Of a DNA stretch of 64,000 nucleotides, positions 1 to 8,319 are shown one piece after another. Made by a program: the position numbers and the translations under genes. The DNA lies in contig CAZRWW010000004.1 in assembly GCA_964603725.1 (NCBI GenBank), positions 1-64,000 of the forward strand. The letters run 5' to 3'. Each line of letters begins with the position of its first letter. The stretch's first letter is position 1. The notes below the pieces were generated by a model, which saw nothing but the letters and a program-made list of their open reading frames with translations, did not search any database and was not told where the DNA came from. This stretch comes from CAZDKK01 sp964603725. Lineage in GTDB: Bacteria > Eisenbacteria > RBG-16-71-46 > CAIMUX01 > WJJG01.

Positions 1-1581
1 ATGATGCTCGCCTTGTTCCGGTACGGGGTCGTTGCTCCCCTGATCGAACAGGAGCGGTGGGCGCCGGGTGAACGCACGCGCGTCGTGCGCCAGATCGCGG
101 CCTGTTCCCATTATCTGCCGGGCCAGGGACCGATCGAGGTGAGCGAACGTACCGTTTACGCCTGGCTCCGACTCTACCGCACGGGTGGCATCGAGGCCCT
201 CCGGCCGTGCTGGCGCAAGGATCGCGGCCAGGGCCGAGCCGTGGACGACCGTCTGCTGAGCCGGGCCGTCGCCTTGCGCCGGGAGAACCCGGACCGTGAC
301 ACCCAGACCGTGCTCGATATCCTGCGGCTGGAAGGGGCACTCACCCGACAGCCTCCCCATCGGGCAACCCTCGATCGGCACTTGAGCCGGCGAGGGGCCA
401 GCCGCCGGCAGCTGTGCGTGCTGGGCAACAAGCGCACGATCAAGATGCGCTTCGAGAACTTCGGCGATCTATGGGTCGGCGACTATCACCACGGGCCCCT
501 GATCCTCAGGCCCGATGGCCGACCCGCGGTGGCCAAGCTCGGCGCCTTCATCGATCACACCACCCGCTACCCGGTCGCCGATGGCTACTACCTGGCCGAG
601 GACATCGCCAGTTTGCGCGACTGCCTGCTGCGCGCCCTGCTGCGCTGGGGACGCTTCAAGAAGGCCTATGTCGACCGCGGCGCGGTCTATCGCGCCGAGC
701 AACTGGCCTACTCCCTCCAGCGCATCAAGGCCACCCTCATCCACTCGCGCGCCTACTACAGTCAAGGCCGGGGCGTGATCGAACGCTGGTGGCACGTCGC
801 CAACGCGTTCGAGAGCGAGGTCAGGCTGCGCGAGGAGCTCCTCACCATCCACGAGCTCAACCGGCTGTGGGAAGCCTACCGGGAGCTCAGGTACTGCCAG
901 GCGATCCACGCGGAACTCGGTCGCACGCCCCACGAGGCGATCGCCGAGCTCACGCCCCAGTCACTGGATCCCGAGGTGGTGCGCGAGCTCTTCCTGGTCC
1001 GGGCCGACCGGAGCGTGCACAAGAAGGACAGCTGCGTCGCCGTCGAGGGCCACCGCTTCCTGGTCGAGTCCTACCTGCGCGGACAGCGGGTACAGGTCCG
1101 CTTCGACCCGGGCGACCTGGGCTCGGTGATCATCTTTCATGAAGGACGCCGGATCCAAAAAGCCTTCCCGCAGCCGGTCAACGCGCCCCCCGAGCCGCAT
1201 CCCACCCCGGAGCAGGTCGGCCAACGGGCACGTCAGAGTGTCGACTACCTGGCGCTCCTGCGCGAAGACTACGACCAGAAGCTGCTCGCGCATGCCCGGC
1301 CCCTCGCCTACGCCCAGTTGCAGTGCGAACCGAGCTTCGGACTCCAGGAGTTCATCCAGGTCCTGACCCAGTTCGCCGGCTTGAGGCTCAACCGCTCGGG
1401 GCGCCACGAGCTGGGCTCCTTCTGGGAGACCTACGGCCCCCTGCCCGAGTCGCTCGTACGCATCGCCACGGAACATGCCGTCCGGCTCCACGGTCGGGCG
1501 CGCCATGTGCGCGTCTACCTCCACGCCCTACGTACCCTGGTGCTCGCCCACTGGCGCGGGCCCGCAAAGGAGTCCCCATGA
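1..1581 (+). CDS. DDE transposase, Mu/TnsB/TniA-like
   Basis: Predicted catalytic recombinase of a mobile element, 526 residues from the first ATG; the true start may lie just upstream because the window begins here. An N-terminal helix-turn-helix region (about 25-130) precedes a retroviral-integrase fold. The likely acidic triad is D161 (in WVGDYHHG), D225 (in AYVDRG) and E261 (in GVIERWW), with 35 residues between the second and third acids, the classic D35E spacing. Residues 335-390 resemble the small beta-barrel of Mu-type transposases. The next gene is an AAA ATPase that overlaps by ATGA, with an AAAGGAG ribosome site inside this gene's 3' end. A DDE recombinase plus an AAA regulator is the layout of Tn7 (TnsB/TnsC), Tn5053 (TniA/TniB) and IS21 (IstA/IstB). 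The exact subfamily is not resolved. Confidence 0.87.
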   Translation: MMLALFRYGVVAPLIEQERWAPGERTRVVRQIAACSHYLPGQGPIEVSERTVYAWLRLYRTGGIEALRPCWRKDRGQGRAVDDRLLSRAVALRRENPDRDTQTVLDILRLEGALTRQPPHRATLDRHLSRRGASRRQLCVLGNKRTIKMRFENFGDLWVGDYHHGPLILRPDGRPAVAKLGAFIDHTTRYPVADGYYLAEDIASLRDCLLRALLRWGRFKKAYVDRGAVYRAEQLAYSLQRIKATLIHSRAYYSQGRGVIERWWHVANAFESEVRLREELLTIHELNRLWEAYRELRYCQAIHAELGRTPHEAIAELTPQSLDPEVVRELFLVRADRSVHKKDSCVAVEGHRFLVESYLRGQRVQVRFDPGDLGSVIIFHEGRRIQKAFPQPVNAPPEPHPTPEQVGQRARQSVDYLALLREDYDQKLLAHARPLAYAQLQCEPSFGLQEFIQVLTQFAGLRLNRSGRHELGSFWETYGPLPESLVRIATEHAVRLHGRARHVRVYLHALRTLVLAHWRGPAKESP

Positions 1582-2378
1582 ACCGCTTGCTCCAACACTA
1601 TGGCTTCTCCCATCACCCCTTCGGCCGCACCACACCCAAGGACGCTATCCTGCGTCACCGCGGCTTCGAGGAAGCCTTGCGGCGCCTGCTGTTCTCGGTC
1701 GAGCTCGAGGGCATCGCCGCGCTGGTGGCCGAAGCTGGCTGTGGCAAGAGCCTGGTCTTGGGAGAGCTCGCCCGCGAGCTCCAGCTCCAGGGCTGGGTGA
1801 TCCACTACTTCGCCCACGCGTCGGTCGGCCCCTTCAGCCTCGTCAACGTGCTGGCTCGCAAGGCGGGCCTGGCCCCACGCCGCTCGCGCGGCGAGACCGC
1901 CCTGGCGCTGGCCGAAACCCTACTCGCCGACGAACGCCAACATCTGCTCGTCCTCGATGAAGTCCACGATATGCCCGATGACACCCTCGCCGATGTGCGG
2001 CTGTTGACCATCGGTGACTTCGACCGCCAGAGCCCCTTCCTCTTGCTGCTCGCCGGACAGCCCGCACTCGATGAGCGGCTCGGCGAACCCACCCATCATG
2101 CCCTCGACCAACGCATCACCACCTGTGCCCGCCTGCAGCCGCTGTCACTGGATGAAACCCGCGAGTACCTGCGCCTGCGGCTGGCCGCCGCCGGCGCCGC
2201 CCAGCAGCCGGTCTTCGAAGACACCGCGATCGATGAGGTGTTCGAAGTCTCCGCCGGGGTCCCGCGCCGCATCAACAACGTCGCCACCAGCGCCCTGATC
2301 GTGGCCGCCTCGCGCCAGCGACGCATCGTCTCGGCCCAGGATGTCCAGGACGCCCGGCTCGCTCGAGGTCGCTCATGA
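1578..2378 (+). CDS. AAA ATPase, ExeA/TniB/TnsC-like transposition regulator
   Basis: A 266-residue ATPase of the ExeA-like group. It starts with MNRLLQHYGF and the typical N-terminal PFG motif. Walker A is AEAGCGKS (51-58), Walker B is LLVLDEVHD (D127, E128), and a sensor-1-like LLLAGQP follows. The start is decided by AAAGGAG 5-6 nt upstream and by the ATGA overlap with the transposase stop. In related elements such ATPases pick the target or activate the transposase. The coupling here makes that role likely, but target choice cannot be read from sequence. Confidence 0.85.
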   Translation: MNRLLQHYGFSHHPFGRTTPKDAILRHRGFEEALRRLLFSVELEGIAALVAEAGCGKSLVLGELARELQLQGWVIHYFAHASVGPFSLVNVLARKAGLAPRRSRGETALALAETLLADERQHLLVLDEVHDMPDDTLADVRLLTIGDFDRQSPFLLLLAGQPALDERLGEPTHHALDQRITTCARLQPLSLDETREYLRLRLAAAGAAQQPVFEDTAIDEVFEVSAGVPRRINNVATSALIVAASRQRRIVSAQDVQDARLARGRS

Positions 2379-2674
2379 GATCTCCCCACTGGCCCACTCC
2401 CTACGACCTTGCCCGCTGCCCCGAGCTGGCGATCCTGGCGATCCTCGATGACGCGCTCCACCTGACCACCCGCGCCCTCGTCGCCAGCTACCCCCAACTC
2501 GACTCCGATCAGGTCCCCTCCTGGCGGGTCGACCGCAGCCGCCCCTGCCTCCTGGCTCGATCCATCATCTCCCGGGCCCAATCCCTCTCCGCGCAAGTTG
2601 AGCAATACCGGCGCTTGCTGCCCTCCGATCCCCCCGACGTCCCGCCAGACGAGCACCATGATATCCCGTTCTGA
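2375..2674 (+). CDS. Small third protein of the transposase/ATPase element
   Basis: A 99-residue protein whose ATG overlaps the ATPase stop (ATGA), so it is probably co-translated with the transposition genes. I do not recognise a domain. The sequence is mostly helical in appearance, with an acidic, proline-rich C-terminus ending in HHDIPF. The position matches accessory target-selection or DNA-binding subunits in Tn7/Tn5053-type elements, but there is no visible similarity to TnsD/TniQ (no CxxC zinc motifs). It could equally be an uncharacterised element-specific protein. Confidence 0.6.
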   Translation: MRSPHWPTPYDLARCPELAILAILDDALHLTTRALVASYPQLDSDQVPSWRVDRSRPCLLARSIISRAQSLSAQVEQYRRLLPSDPPDVPPDEHHDIPF

Positions 2675-3031
2675 TCCAGAGGCATCCGATCTGGCCCAAT
2701 CTCACGAGAACCCGGGATGACTTCTGAAGCAGAACTCGCGCAGACTACTGAACCGGAACGCGCGCGGAGACATGTCTTCACCGCCGGGGAAGTGAAGCAC
2801 GACTCGCGTCCGGCCGCCGGGTCCGAAGCCACCGACTGGGTCCCGCAGACCAGGTCGCGCTCACGCTCTGATCGGCAGTCGAAGAACGGGACGACCTGCT
2901 TACCTTGAAGCAGCAGCTTCGCCCAGGACATGGGCGCGCGGCGGACGGGAACCGGGGCAGCAGTGACGGCAGCGCCAGCACGTCAGGTTTGCAGCTTGCC
3001 TGGGCCAAGCGCGGTGTCCGTGCACATCCCT
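2675..3031. other. Non-coding stretch, probably the right flank of the mobile element
   Basis: There are 357 bases between the third element gene and a leftward gene. The stretch should contain the right end of the mobile element. I could not identify a terminal inverted repeat or a target-site duplication because the left end lies outside the window. A 63-codon open frame at 2717-2908 has no recognisable features and no good ribosome site. Confidence 0.4.
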
Positions 3032-3430
3032 TCACCAGCGACGGCCGCAGCTCCTGCATCTGTTAGCCTTGAAGAGGGTCGGGAAGTAGAGGCCGAGAGT
3101 CAGCAGTCCCAGAATCCAGGTCTTCCACGTCGCCTTGATCTCAATGACGTCATCCGAATCGCAATCGAAACATCGCTTTCGAAACCGCTCTCCTTGGCTC
3201 TTCTGATCTTCTCTGAGAATCTCGCTAGCCTTTCGCGCGTTCTCACTGGAGACGGCCACTCTGATTCCGCCGACCGCATTCGATAGAAAGGGATGCGTTG
3301 CGGCGATTTCGGAATCGAGGAGCTCCGCCTCAATCCCATTCGTGAACAGCAGCATCCTGGCTGTCTCTGCCTCATAGAGATACGAGTAGGTGCCCACAGT
3401 CACCTTCACGCTCGTCTCAGCGTCGGACAT
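3032..3430 (-). CDS. DUF2007-like protein with split zinc ribbon
   Basis: A 132-residue protein. The N-terminal 75 residues resemble the DUF2007 'putative signal transducing protein' fold (YEAETARMLLFTNGIEAEL followed by GGIRVAV). The C-terminal part has two CxxC pairs (CFDC and CRSC) that could form a zinc ribbon. They flank a hydrophobic stretch (WILGLLTLGLYFPTLF), so it may sit on the membrane. The start is chosen from GAGAGGAG 8 nt upstream of ATG; the much longer open frame upstream of it looks non-coding. Function unknown; it stands alone between mobile-element debris. Confidence 0.72.
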   Translation of the reverse strand: MSDAETSVKVTVGTYSYLYEAETARMLLFTNGIEAELLDSEIAATHPFLSNAVGGIRVAVSSENARKASEILREDQKSQGERFRKRCFDCDSDDVIEIKATWKTWILGLLTLGLYFPTLFKANRCRSCGRRW

Positions 3431-3839
3431 GATTGCGACTCCTCTCAGAGAAGGCGTGCTTGCATCTTTCACAGCTTCCGCTGACGCTGAACCGCATCTG
3501 ACGCGAGTTGAAGGTTGAACCGTTCCAACGGCCGTGGCTCCTGGTCTTGTCGAAGGATCCAGAAGGCAAGGAGAAAGGAGCCATTCGTGTGCAGTCTGAT
3601 GGCCATGACGCGCAAGCGCAAGCAGAACTCGCGCTGTCTGGGGCAGATCGAGGTGTTGAATCGTCAGGCCTTCGAGGCCCAGGGACTGGGCGCGCAGGAA
3701 GAGCGACCCGCGAAACGTCCGACCCGCCGACCCAGCAATCCATCCTGTCGGGCGGGTGACGGGCGCCCGCGGGCGCCACACGTGCTGCCGGGCAATGATT
3801 CTGCCCGCGTCGCCCCGCCGATGTGCGGGCCACCGCTTC
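3431..3839. other. Gene-poor scar between the DUF2007 gene and an acyltransferase remnant
   Basis: About 400 bases with no supported gene. Several frames stay open on both strands, but none shows a ribosome site, a domain or a plausible composition. It probably consists of fragments left by successive insertions and deletions, as the two recognisable remnants just downstream suggest. Confidence 0.4.
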
Positions 3840-3941
3840 GGCCAGGGGGCGACCATCGGCGTCGGATCGGTAGTAGCCAAGGAAGTCACGCCGTGCACGA
3901 CCGTGGCCGGCAATCCCGCGCGGCTGATCGACGTGCGGCAC
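3840..3941 (+). pseudogene. Fragment of a hexapeptide-repeat (LbH) acyltransferase
   Basis: A short stretch translates to GQGATIGVGSVVAKEV followed by VAGNPARLI. This is the hallmark C-terminal segment of left-handed beta-helix sugar O-acetyl/acyltransferases, where the usual pattern is GxGAVIGAGSVVTKDV...VAGNPAKxI. Neither the upstream coils nor a start codon with a ribosome site is present, so it is a relic of about 33 codons rather than a working gene. Confidence 0.6.
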
Positions 3942-3986
3942 GGATATTCGCCCTTGCGCTGGACGTTCACCGGTGTGGCGAGGTCA

Positions 3987-4200
3987 GTGCGTGTCAGCGC
4001 AACGTCGCCCACGCGCGAGAGCCAGGGGCGGCCGAAGTTGGTCGACCAGGTTGGCGGCGGCGTCAGCCACACGGCGGCCGACACAGCTTGGGCACACTCG
4101 GCCCTCGCCGTGGAGGCGACGGGCCTGGGACAGGAAGGCCTCGAGGTGTTCGCGGACGACGGCAAGCCTCGAGGTCCCGAGCTCGTATCTGTCGTCCTTG
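3987..4200 (-). pseudogene. Internally deleted IS91-family transposase zinc-domain remnant
   Basis: On the minus strand the frame reads VREHLEAFLSQARR and, a few residues later, GRVCPSCVGRRVADAAANLV. From memory, both match the N-terminal zinc-binding part of IS91-family transposases (REHLETFLARAR ... GRGFCPSCGGRRMAERAAHLVD). In intact proteins about 40 residues containing another cysteine cluster separate the two blocks; here they are missing. No catalytic tyrosine domain follows. It is a decayed rolling-circle element fragment. Confidence 0.6.
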
Positions 4201-4211
4201 CCCAGAAGTGC

Positions 4212-4241
4212 TTGGATTTTCGTCCCGCATGTGTCTATATG
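4212..4241 (+). promoter_or_regulatory. Possible sigma70-type promoter of the ATPase-magnesium operon
   Basis: TTGGAT and TATATG lie 18 bp apart in an AT-richer patch about 67 nt before the ATG of the AAA_14 gene. Only the partial hexamer match and the position support this. Confidence 0.3.
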
Positions 4242-4307
4242 CACCTGGTATTCAAGCCACGGGCCGACAGAGGATCCCAAGGTCGCGACCCGGCGAGAAG
4301 CACGAGC

Positions 4308-5777
4308 ATGCACAGTCCATCCGCGCTGTTCCGATTCGCCCACGAGCACTTGCCGGAGTGGAAGACCGGTTCTTCCCGCAAGCCTCTGCTCGTGCACGGG
4401 GCGCGCCAGGTGGGCAAGTCCCGCCTGATCGCCGAGTACGCGCGGAGCGCCTTCCAGAACCTCGTTCACATCGAGTTCGAGCGCGATCCGGGGATCGATC
4501 AGCTCTTCGCGAGCCGGTCGCCCCGCGCGGTTTGCCAGCTGCTGGAGCAGCGCGCGCGGGAACCGATCCTTCCCGGCCGGACTCTGCTCTTCCTGGACGA
4601 CATCCACCTCGCCCCGGCGGCTTGCGCCACCCTGCTCCGGTTCGCCGAGGACTACCCGGAGCTCCATGTCATCGCCGCCGCCGCCTTGCCCGACACCTGG
4701 CCGGCCGGCGCAGCGCCCGGCGCCGCGCCCGGCGCCACGCCCGGCGCAGCGCCCGGCCCCGCATCGTCGTGCCACTCGGTCGACCACTTCCACCTCGGTC
4801 CGCTGAGGTTCGAGGAGTTCCTCATGAGCGCCGGCGAGTTGCGCCTCTTCGGACTTCTGCAGACGCTCGCGCCCAAAGAGACCATTCCCGAGGCGGCGCA
4901 CCGGGACCTGCTGGGCCTGGCGCGGCAATTCCTCTTCGCGGGCGGCCTGCCGGCGGCGATGGAAGTGCTGGCGCAGCGCCGCCCCATGAGCGACTGCGTG
5001 GAGGCGAAGCGCGCCATCCAGGCCGCCCTCTGGGATGACCTGGGCCGGCACACCGGCCGGCTCGACCGGGCGCGCGTGAACAGGGTGCTGGCCCACCTGC
5101 CCGCTCAGGTGGGAACGAAGCTCAAGTACTCGGCCCTCGATCCGAACGGTCGGCCACGGGACGTGAAGCCGGTGCTGGAAGCGCTCGTCCGGGCGCGGAT
5201 CGCACGCCGAGTCCCCTACGCCGCCTGCGGCAGCCTGCCACTGGCAGCAACGGCCAGCCCCAAGCACTTCAAGTTGCTCTACCTGGACGTCGGCTTGCTG
5301 GCTGCCGGGCGCGCCGTCCGTCACGAAGATCTCGAGGGCGCCCAGGATCTCCTGGGCGGCGCCCAGGGGGCGCTCTGCCGCCAGTTCGCGGGGCAGCACC
5401 TGCTCTATGCCCAGCCGCCCACGCTCGCGCCGGAGCTGTACGGCTGGGAGCGTCAGGCCCGGACTTCGCTGGCCGAGGTCGACTTCGTCATCGCGGCGGG
5501 GGAAGCGATCGTCCCCGTGCACGTCAGGGCCGGCAAGGCCGGGCTGCTGCGCTCGCTGCATCGGTTCGTCCATGAGTTGCGCCCTCCGCTGGCGGTTCGC
5601 TTGGACGCGGCGCCACCCTCGCTGGAAGCTGTCGAGGTGCGCTTGCCGGAGGGCCCGGTGGTCGCTTACCCCCTCCTGTCGCTGCCGTTCTACATGGCCG
5701 GACAGGTACACAGGATGTGCCGCGAGTGGCTGGCATCGGACACGGCCCGCGGCTTCCAGCGGAGGGCAGTCCGATGA
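4308..5777 (+). CDS. AAA_14 / DUF4143 family ATPase
   Basis: A 489-residue protein of the widespread AAA_14-DUF4143 family. Walker A is GARQVGKS (near residue 35) and Walker B is LLFLDDIH. The C-terminal DUF4143 region contains AEVDFVI followed by VPVHVRAGKAG. In most family members this strand reads IPIEVKAGK, an E-x-K pair typical of PD-(D/E)xK nuclease folds. Here it is H-x-R, so any nuclease activity is probably lost. A GAAP-type repeat (4 x 12 bp) forms a flexible insert near residues 134-150. The stop overlaps the next ATG (ATGA), joining it to a magnesium-type operon. The family's physiological role is poorly known. The start has only a weak ribosome site. Confidence 0.78.
   Translation: MHSPSALFRFAHEHLPEWKTGSSRKPLLVHGARQVGKSRLIAEYARSAFQNLVHIEFERDPGIDQLFASRSPRAVCQLLEQRAREPILPGRTLLFLDDIHLAPAACATLLRFAEDYPELHVIAAAALPDTWPAGAAPGAAPGATPGAAPGPASSCHSVDHFHLGPLRFEEFLMSAGELRLFGLLQTLAPKETIPEAAHRDLLGLARQFLFAGGLPAAMEVLAQRRPMSDCVEAKRAIQAALWDDLGRHTGRLDRARVNRVLAHLPAQVGTKLKYSALDPNGRPRDVKPVLEALVRARIARRVPYAACGSLPLAATASPKHFKLLYLDVGLLAAGRAVRHEDLEGAQDLLGGAQGALCRQFAGQHLLYAQPPTLAPELYGWERQARTSLAEVDFVIAAGEAIVPVHVRAGKAGLLRSLHRFVHELRPPLAVRLDAAPPSLEAVEVRLPEGPVVAYPLLSLPFYMAGQVHRMCREWLASDTARGFQRRAVR
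4707..4754 (+). repeat. 12-bp tandem repeat coding for GAAP
   Basis: Four near-perfect copies of GGCGCMGCGCCC-type units inside the AAA_14 gene encode a Gly-Ala-Ala/Thr-Pro linker. They keep frame because the unit is a multiple of three. Confidence 0.8.
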
Positions 5778-7066
5778 ACCCGACCCCAAGACAAGACGGC
5801 TTTGCGTTCCTCTTCGTGTCGACGCTCATGGGCCGGCGGGTGCTCGATCTCGAAGGCCGCGTCCTCGGACGCGTGGTCGATGTGCTCGCCACCACGAGCG
5901 AGATGTACCCGCTGGTCAAGGGTCTGGTCGTCCGTGAACGCGGCCAGCGCGGGTCCCGGCGCGTGGCGTCGGTCACCGGCGCGGTGTTGCGCTCCCTGTC
6001 TTCCGGAGGGCCGGTGCGTCTCGACCCGGCCGGCTTCCGGGACCTCGCCCTGGGCAGCACCGAGTTTCTGGTGCGCGACTGGCTTCTCGATCAGCAGATC
6101 GTCGATGTCCAGGGCGCGAAGGTCGAGCGCGTCAACGACGTGCACCTGCTCGTCACGGACCGGGCGTGGATCGTGCACGTCGATGTCGGCTTCGCGGGCA
6201 TCGTGAGGCGCCTGGGCGTGGGGGGCGCGGCGCGCCGGATCTGGCGCCTCACGGGCCGGCCCTATCCCGAGGATCTAATCTCGTGGAAGTTCGTGCAGCC
6301 GCTGGCCGAGCACGAGGAGGCCGGCCGCCCGATTCGCCTCAAGGTCGAGCACGCTCAGATCCGCGACCTGCATCCCGGCGAGATCGCGGACATCTTGGAG
6401 GAGCTGGGCCGCGACGAGCGGGCCATGATCCTGCACAGCCTCGGTCCCGAAGCCGCCGCCGATGCGCTCGAAGAGACGGAGGACGGAGTCCAGTCGGCCG
6501 TCATCGCGGAGCTCGAACCGGAGATGGCGGCCGACATCCTCGAGGAGATGGACCCCGGCGAGGCGGCCGACATCCTGACGAGCCTGCCGGATGCCCACAG
6601 CGAGGAGATCATCGCCGCCGTCGAGCCGTCGGAGCGGGCGCAGCTCGAGCAGCTCATCGAATACGAGGAGAAGACCGCCGCGGGGCTGATGACCCCCGAA
6701 TTCGTGTCGGTGCTCCCGGATGCCACGGTGGCCGCAACGATGGACGAGCTGCGCCGTCTGGCCGCGGAGATCGAGAGCATCTACTACATTTACGTGCTCG
6801 ATACCGAGCGAAAGCTGCTGGGCGTGACGACCCTGCGCCGGTTGCTGCGGGTCGGCCCCGAGGAGCGGATCGGCGACTTCATGGAGACGCGCCTGGTCAC
6901 CGTGCGCCCGGAGGATAGCCCGCGGGTCATCGCCGAAGTCTTTCAGAAGTATTCGTTCCTCGCGTGTCCGGTGGTGGACCAGGAGATGCACATGATGGGC
7001 GTCATCCTCGTCAAGCACGCCTTCGACGACCTGCTGCCGGAGCTCCGGCGTGAGGCGCGGGCATGA
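5774..7066 (+). CDS. Soluble PRC-barrel / MgtE_N / CBS protein
   Basis: A 430-residue protein with one or two PRC-barrel-like segments (about 10-160), an MgtE intracellular N domain with repeated ADILEE/ADALEE helices (about 195-290), and a CBS pair (about 300-425). It lacks the membrane domain of MgtE magnesium channels, so it is a stand-alone cytosolic module. In MgtE, the N and CBS domains bind Mg2+ and gate the pore. Here the stop overlaps the start of an Nramp-type transporter, which suggests it senses Mg2+ for that partner. It overlaps the AAA_14 gene upstream by ATGA as well. Confidence 0.85.
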   Translation: MNPTPRQDGFAFLFVSTLMGRRVLDLEGRVLGRVVDVLATTSEMYPLVKGLVVRERGQRGSRRVASVTGAVLRSLSSGGPVRLDPAGFRDLALGSTEFLVRDWLLDQQIVDVQGAKVERVNDVHLLVTDRAWIVHVDVGFAGIVRRLGVGGAARRIWRLTGRPYPEDLISWKFVQPLAEHEEAGRPIRLKVEHAQIRDLHPGEIADILEELGRDERAMILHSLGPEAAADALEETEDGVQSAVIAELEPEMAADILEEMDPGEAADILTSLPDAHSEEIIAAVEPSERAQLEQLIEYEEKTAAGLMTPEFVSVLPDATVAATMDELRRLAAEIESIYYIYVLDTERKLLGVTTLRRLLRVGPEERIGDFMETRLVTVRPEDSPRVIAEVFQKYSFLACPVVDQEMHMMGVILVKHAFDDLLPELRREARA

Positions 7067-8319
7067 GCGAGCGGGCACGGGGACGGTGGGGCCGCTTCTG
7101 GCTGCGCGCGCGGCTCTTCCTGGCCGTCCTCGGCCCGGGCATCATCACCGCCAATGTCGACAACGACGCCGGCGGCATCACCACCTACTCGCAAGCGGGC
7201 GCTCGTTTCGGCCTGGCCACGCTCTGGATCTTCCTGCCGCTGTGCCTGGCGCTGATCGTCGTGCAGGAGATGGCGAACCGCATGGGGGTCGTTTCCGGGA
7301 AGGGGCTGTCCGACCTGATCCGCGAGCGCTTCGGCGTGAAACCCACCTTCTGGCTCATGCTCGCGCTCCTGGTGACCAACCTGGGCAACATCCTGGCCGA
7401 GTTCGCCGGCATCGCGGCCGCCGGCGAGATCTTCGGCGTCCCACGCATTATCATCGTGCCGCTGGCCGCCCTGTTCGTCTGGGGCATCGTCCTGCGCGCG
7501 AGCTACCGCACGGTCGAGAAGGTCTTCCTGGTCGCGTGCCTCTTCTACGTCAGCTACATCCTGGCGGGGATCGCCAGTCATCCACCGGCCGGCGAAGTCG
7601 CCCGCGCGCTGGTCGTGCCCAAGCTGACCCCGGATGCGGCCTATCTCATCATGCTGATCGGCCTCGTCGGCACCACGATCGCCCCCTGGATGCAGTTCTA
7701 CCAGCAGGCGGCCGTGGTTGAGAAACACATCCCGGTGCGCGACTACAGCCTCTCGCGCATCGACACGATCGTCGGCTGCGTGGCCGTCACGGTCGTCGCG
7801 ATCTTTATCGTCGTCGTCTGCGCGACGAACCTGCACGCGCGAGGCGTGCCGATCGAGACCGCGGCCGACGCGGCACGCAGCCTGGCGCCCATCGCGGGTC
7901 GCTATGCCGCGTGGCTATTCGCCTTCGGCCTGCTCAATGCTTCCGTCTTCGCCGCCAGCATACTCCCGCTCTCCACCTCCTACACGATCTGCGAAGCGCT
8001 CGGCTGGGAGTCGGGCATCGACAAGAAGTTCCCCGAGGCGCGGCAATTCTACATTCTCTACACGGCGCTGATCGCCGTGGGCGCGGGCATGGTCCTCTTC
8101 CCGCGACTCTCGCTGCTCGGGATCATGTATGTCAGCCAGGTCGTCAACGGCCTGCTTCTGCCGGTGGTCCTGGTCTTCATGCTGATTCTCATCAACGATC
8201 GCCGCATCATGGGCACGTACACCAACTCGCGGCTGTACAACATCGTCTGCGTGGCATTGGGCGTAGGGCTCTCGCTCCTGGCGGTGGGCTCGGCGGTGTT
8301 GATCTTCTTCATCGGCTGA
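7063..8319 (+). CDS. Nramp-family transporter, probable Mg2+ type (NRMT-like)
   Basis: A 418-residue polytopic membrane protein with about 11 helices and the Nramp core. The TM1 signature DPGN is replaced by DNDA (D33-A36), and the TM6 motif MPHN by APWM (A207-M210). The sulphur ligand that favours Mn2+/Fe2+ is therefore gone. Such changes are known in the Nramp-related magnesium transporter branch. The ATGA overlap with the MgtE_N/CBS gene supports a magnesium role. Transport of Mn2+ is not excluded by sequence alone. The 3' end overlaps the convergent DinB-GNAT gene by 11 bp. Confidence 0.85.
   Translation: MSERARGRWGRFWLRARLFLAVLGPGIITANVDNDAGGITTYSQAGARFGLATLWIFLPLCLALIVVQEMANRMGVVSGKGLSDLIRERFGVKPTFWLMLALLVTNLGNILAEFAGIAAAGEIFGVPRIIIVPLAALFVWGIVLRASYRTVEKVFLVACLFYVSYILAGIASHPPAGEVARALVVPKLTPDAAYLIMLIGLVGTTIAPWMQFYQQAAVVEKHIPVRDYSLSRIDTIVGCVAVTVVAIFIVVVCATNLHARGVPIETAADAARSLAPIAGRYAAWLFAFGLLNASVFAASILPLSTSYTICEALGWESGIDKKFPEARQFYILYTALIAVGAGMVLFPRLSLLGIMYVSQVVNGLLLPVVLVFMLILINDRRIMGTYTNSRLYNIVCVALGVGLSLLAVGSAVLIFFIG

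Noticed and set aside
2717..2908. A 63-codon open frame downstream of the mobile element
   Set aside because: No ribosome site, no recognisable composition or domain, and it lies in probable element-end DNA.
2729..3634. The 15-mer AAGCAGAACTCGCGC near 2728 and 3620 as element end repeats
   Set aside because: In 64 kb of GC-rich DNA, chance 15-mer matches are expected, and the flanks do not extend the similarity.
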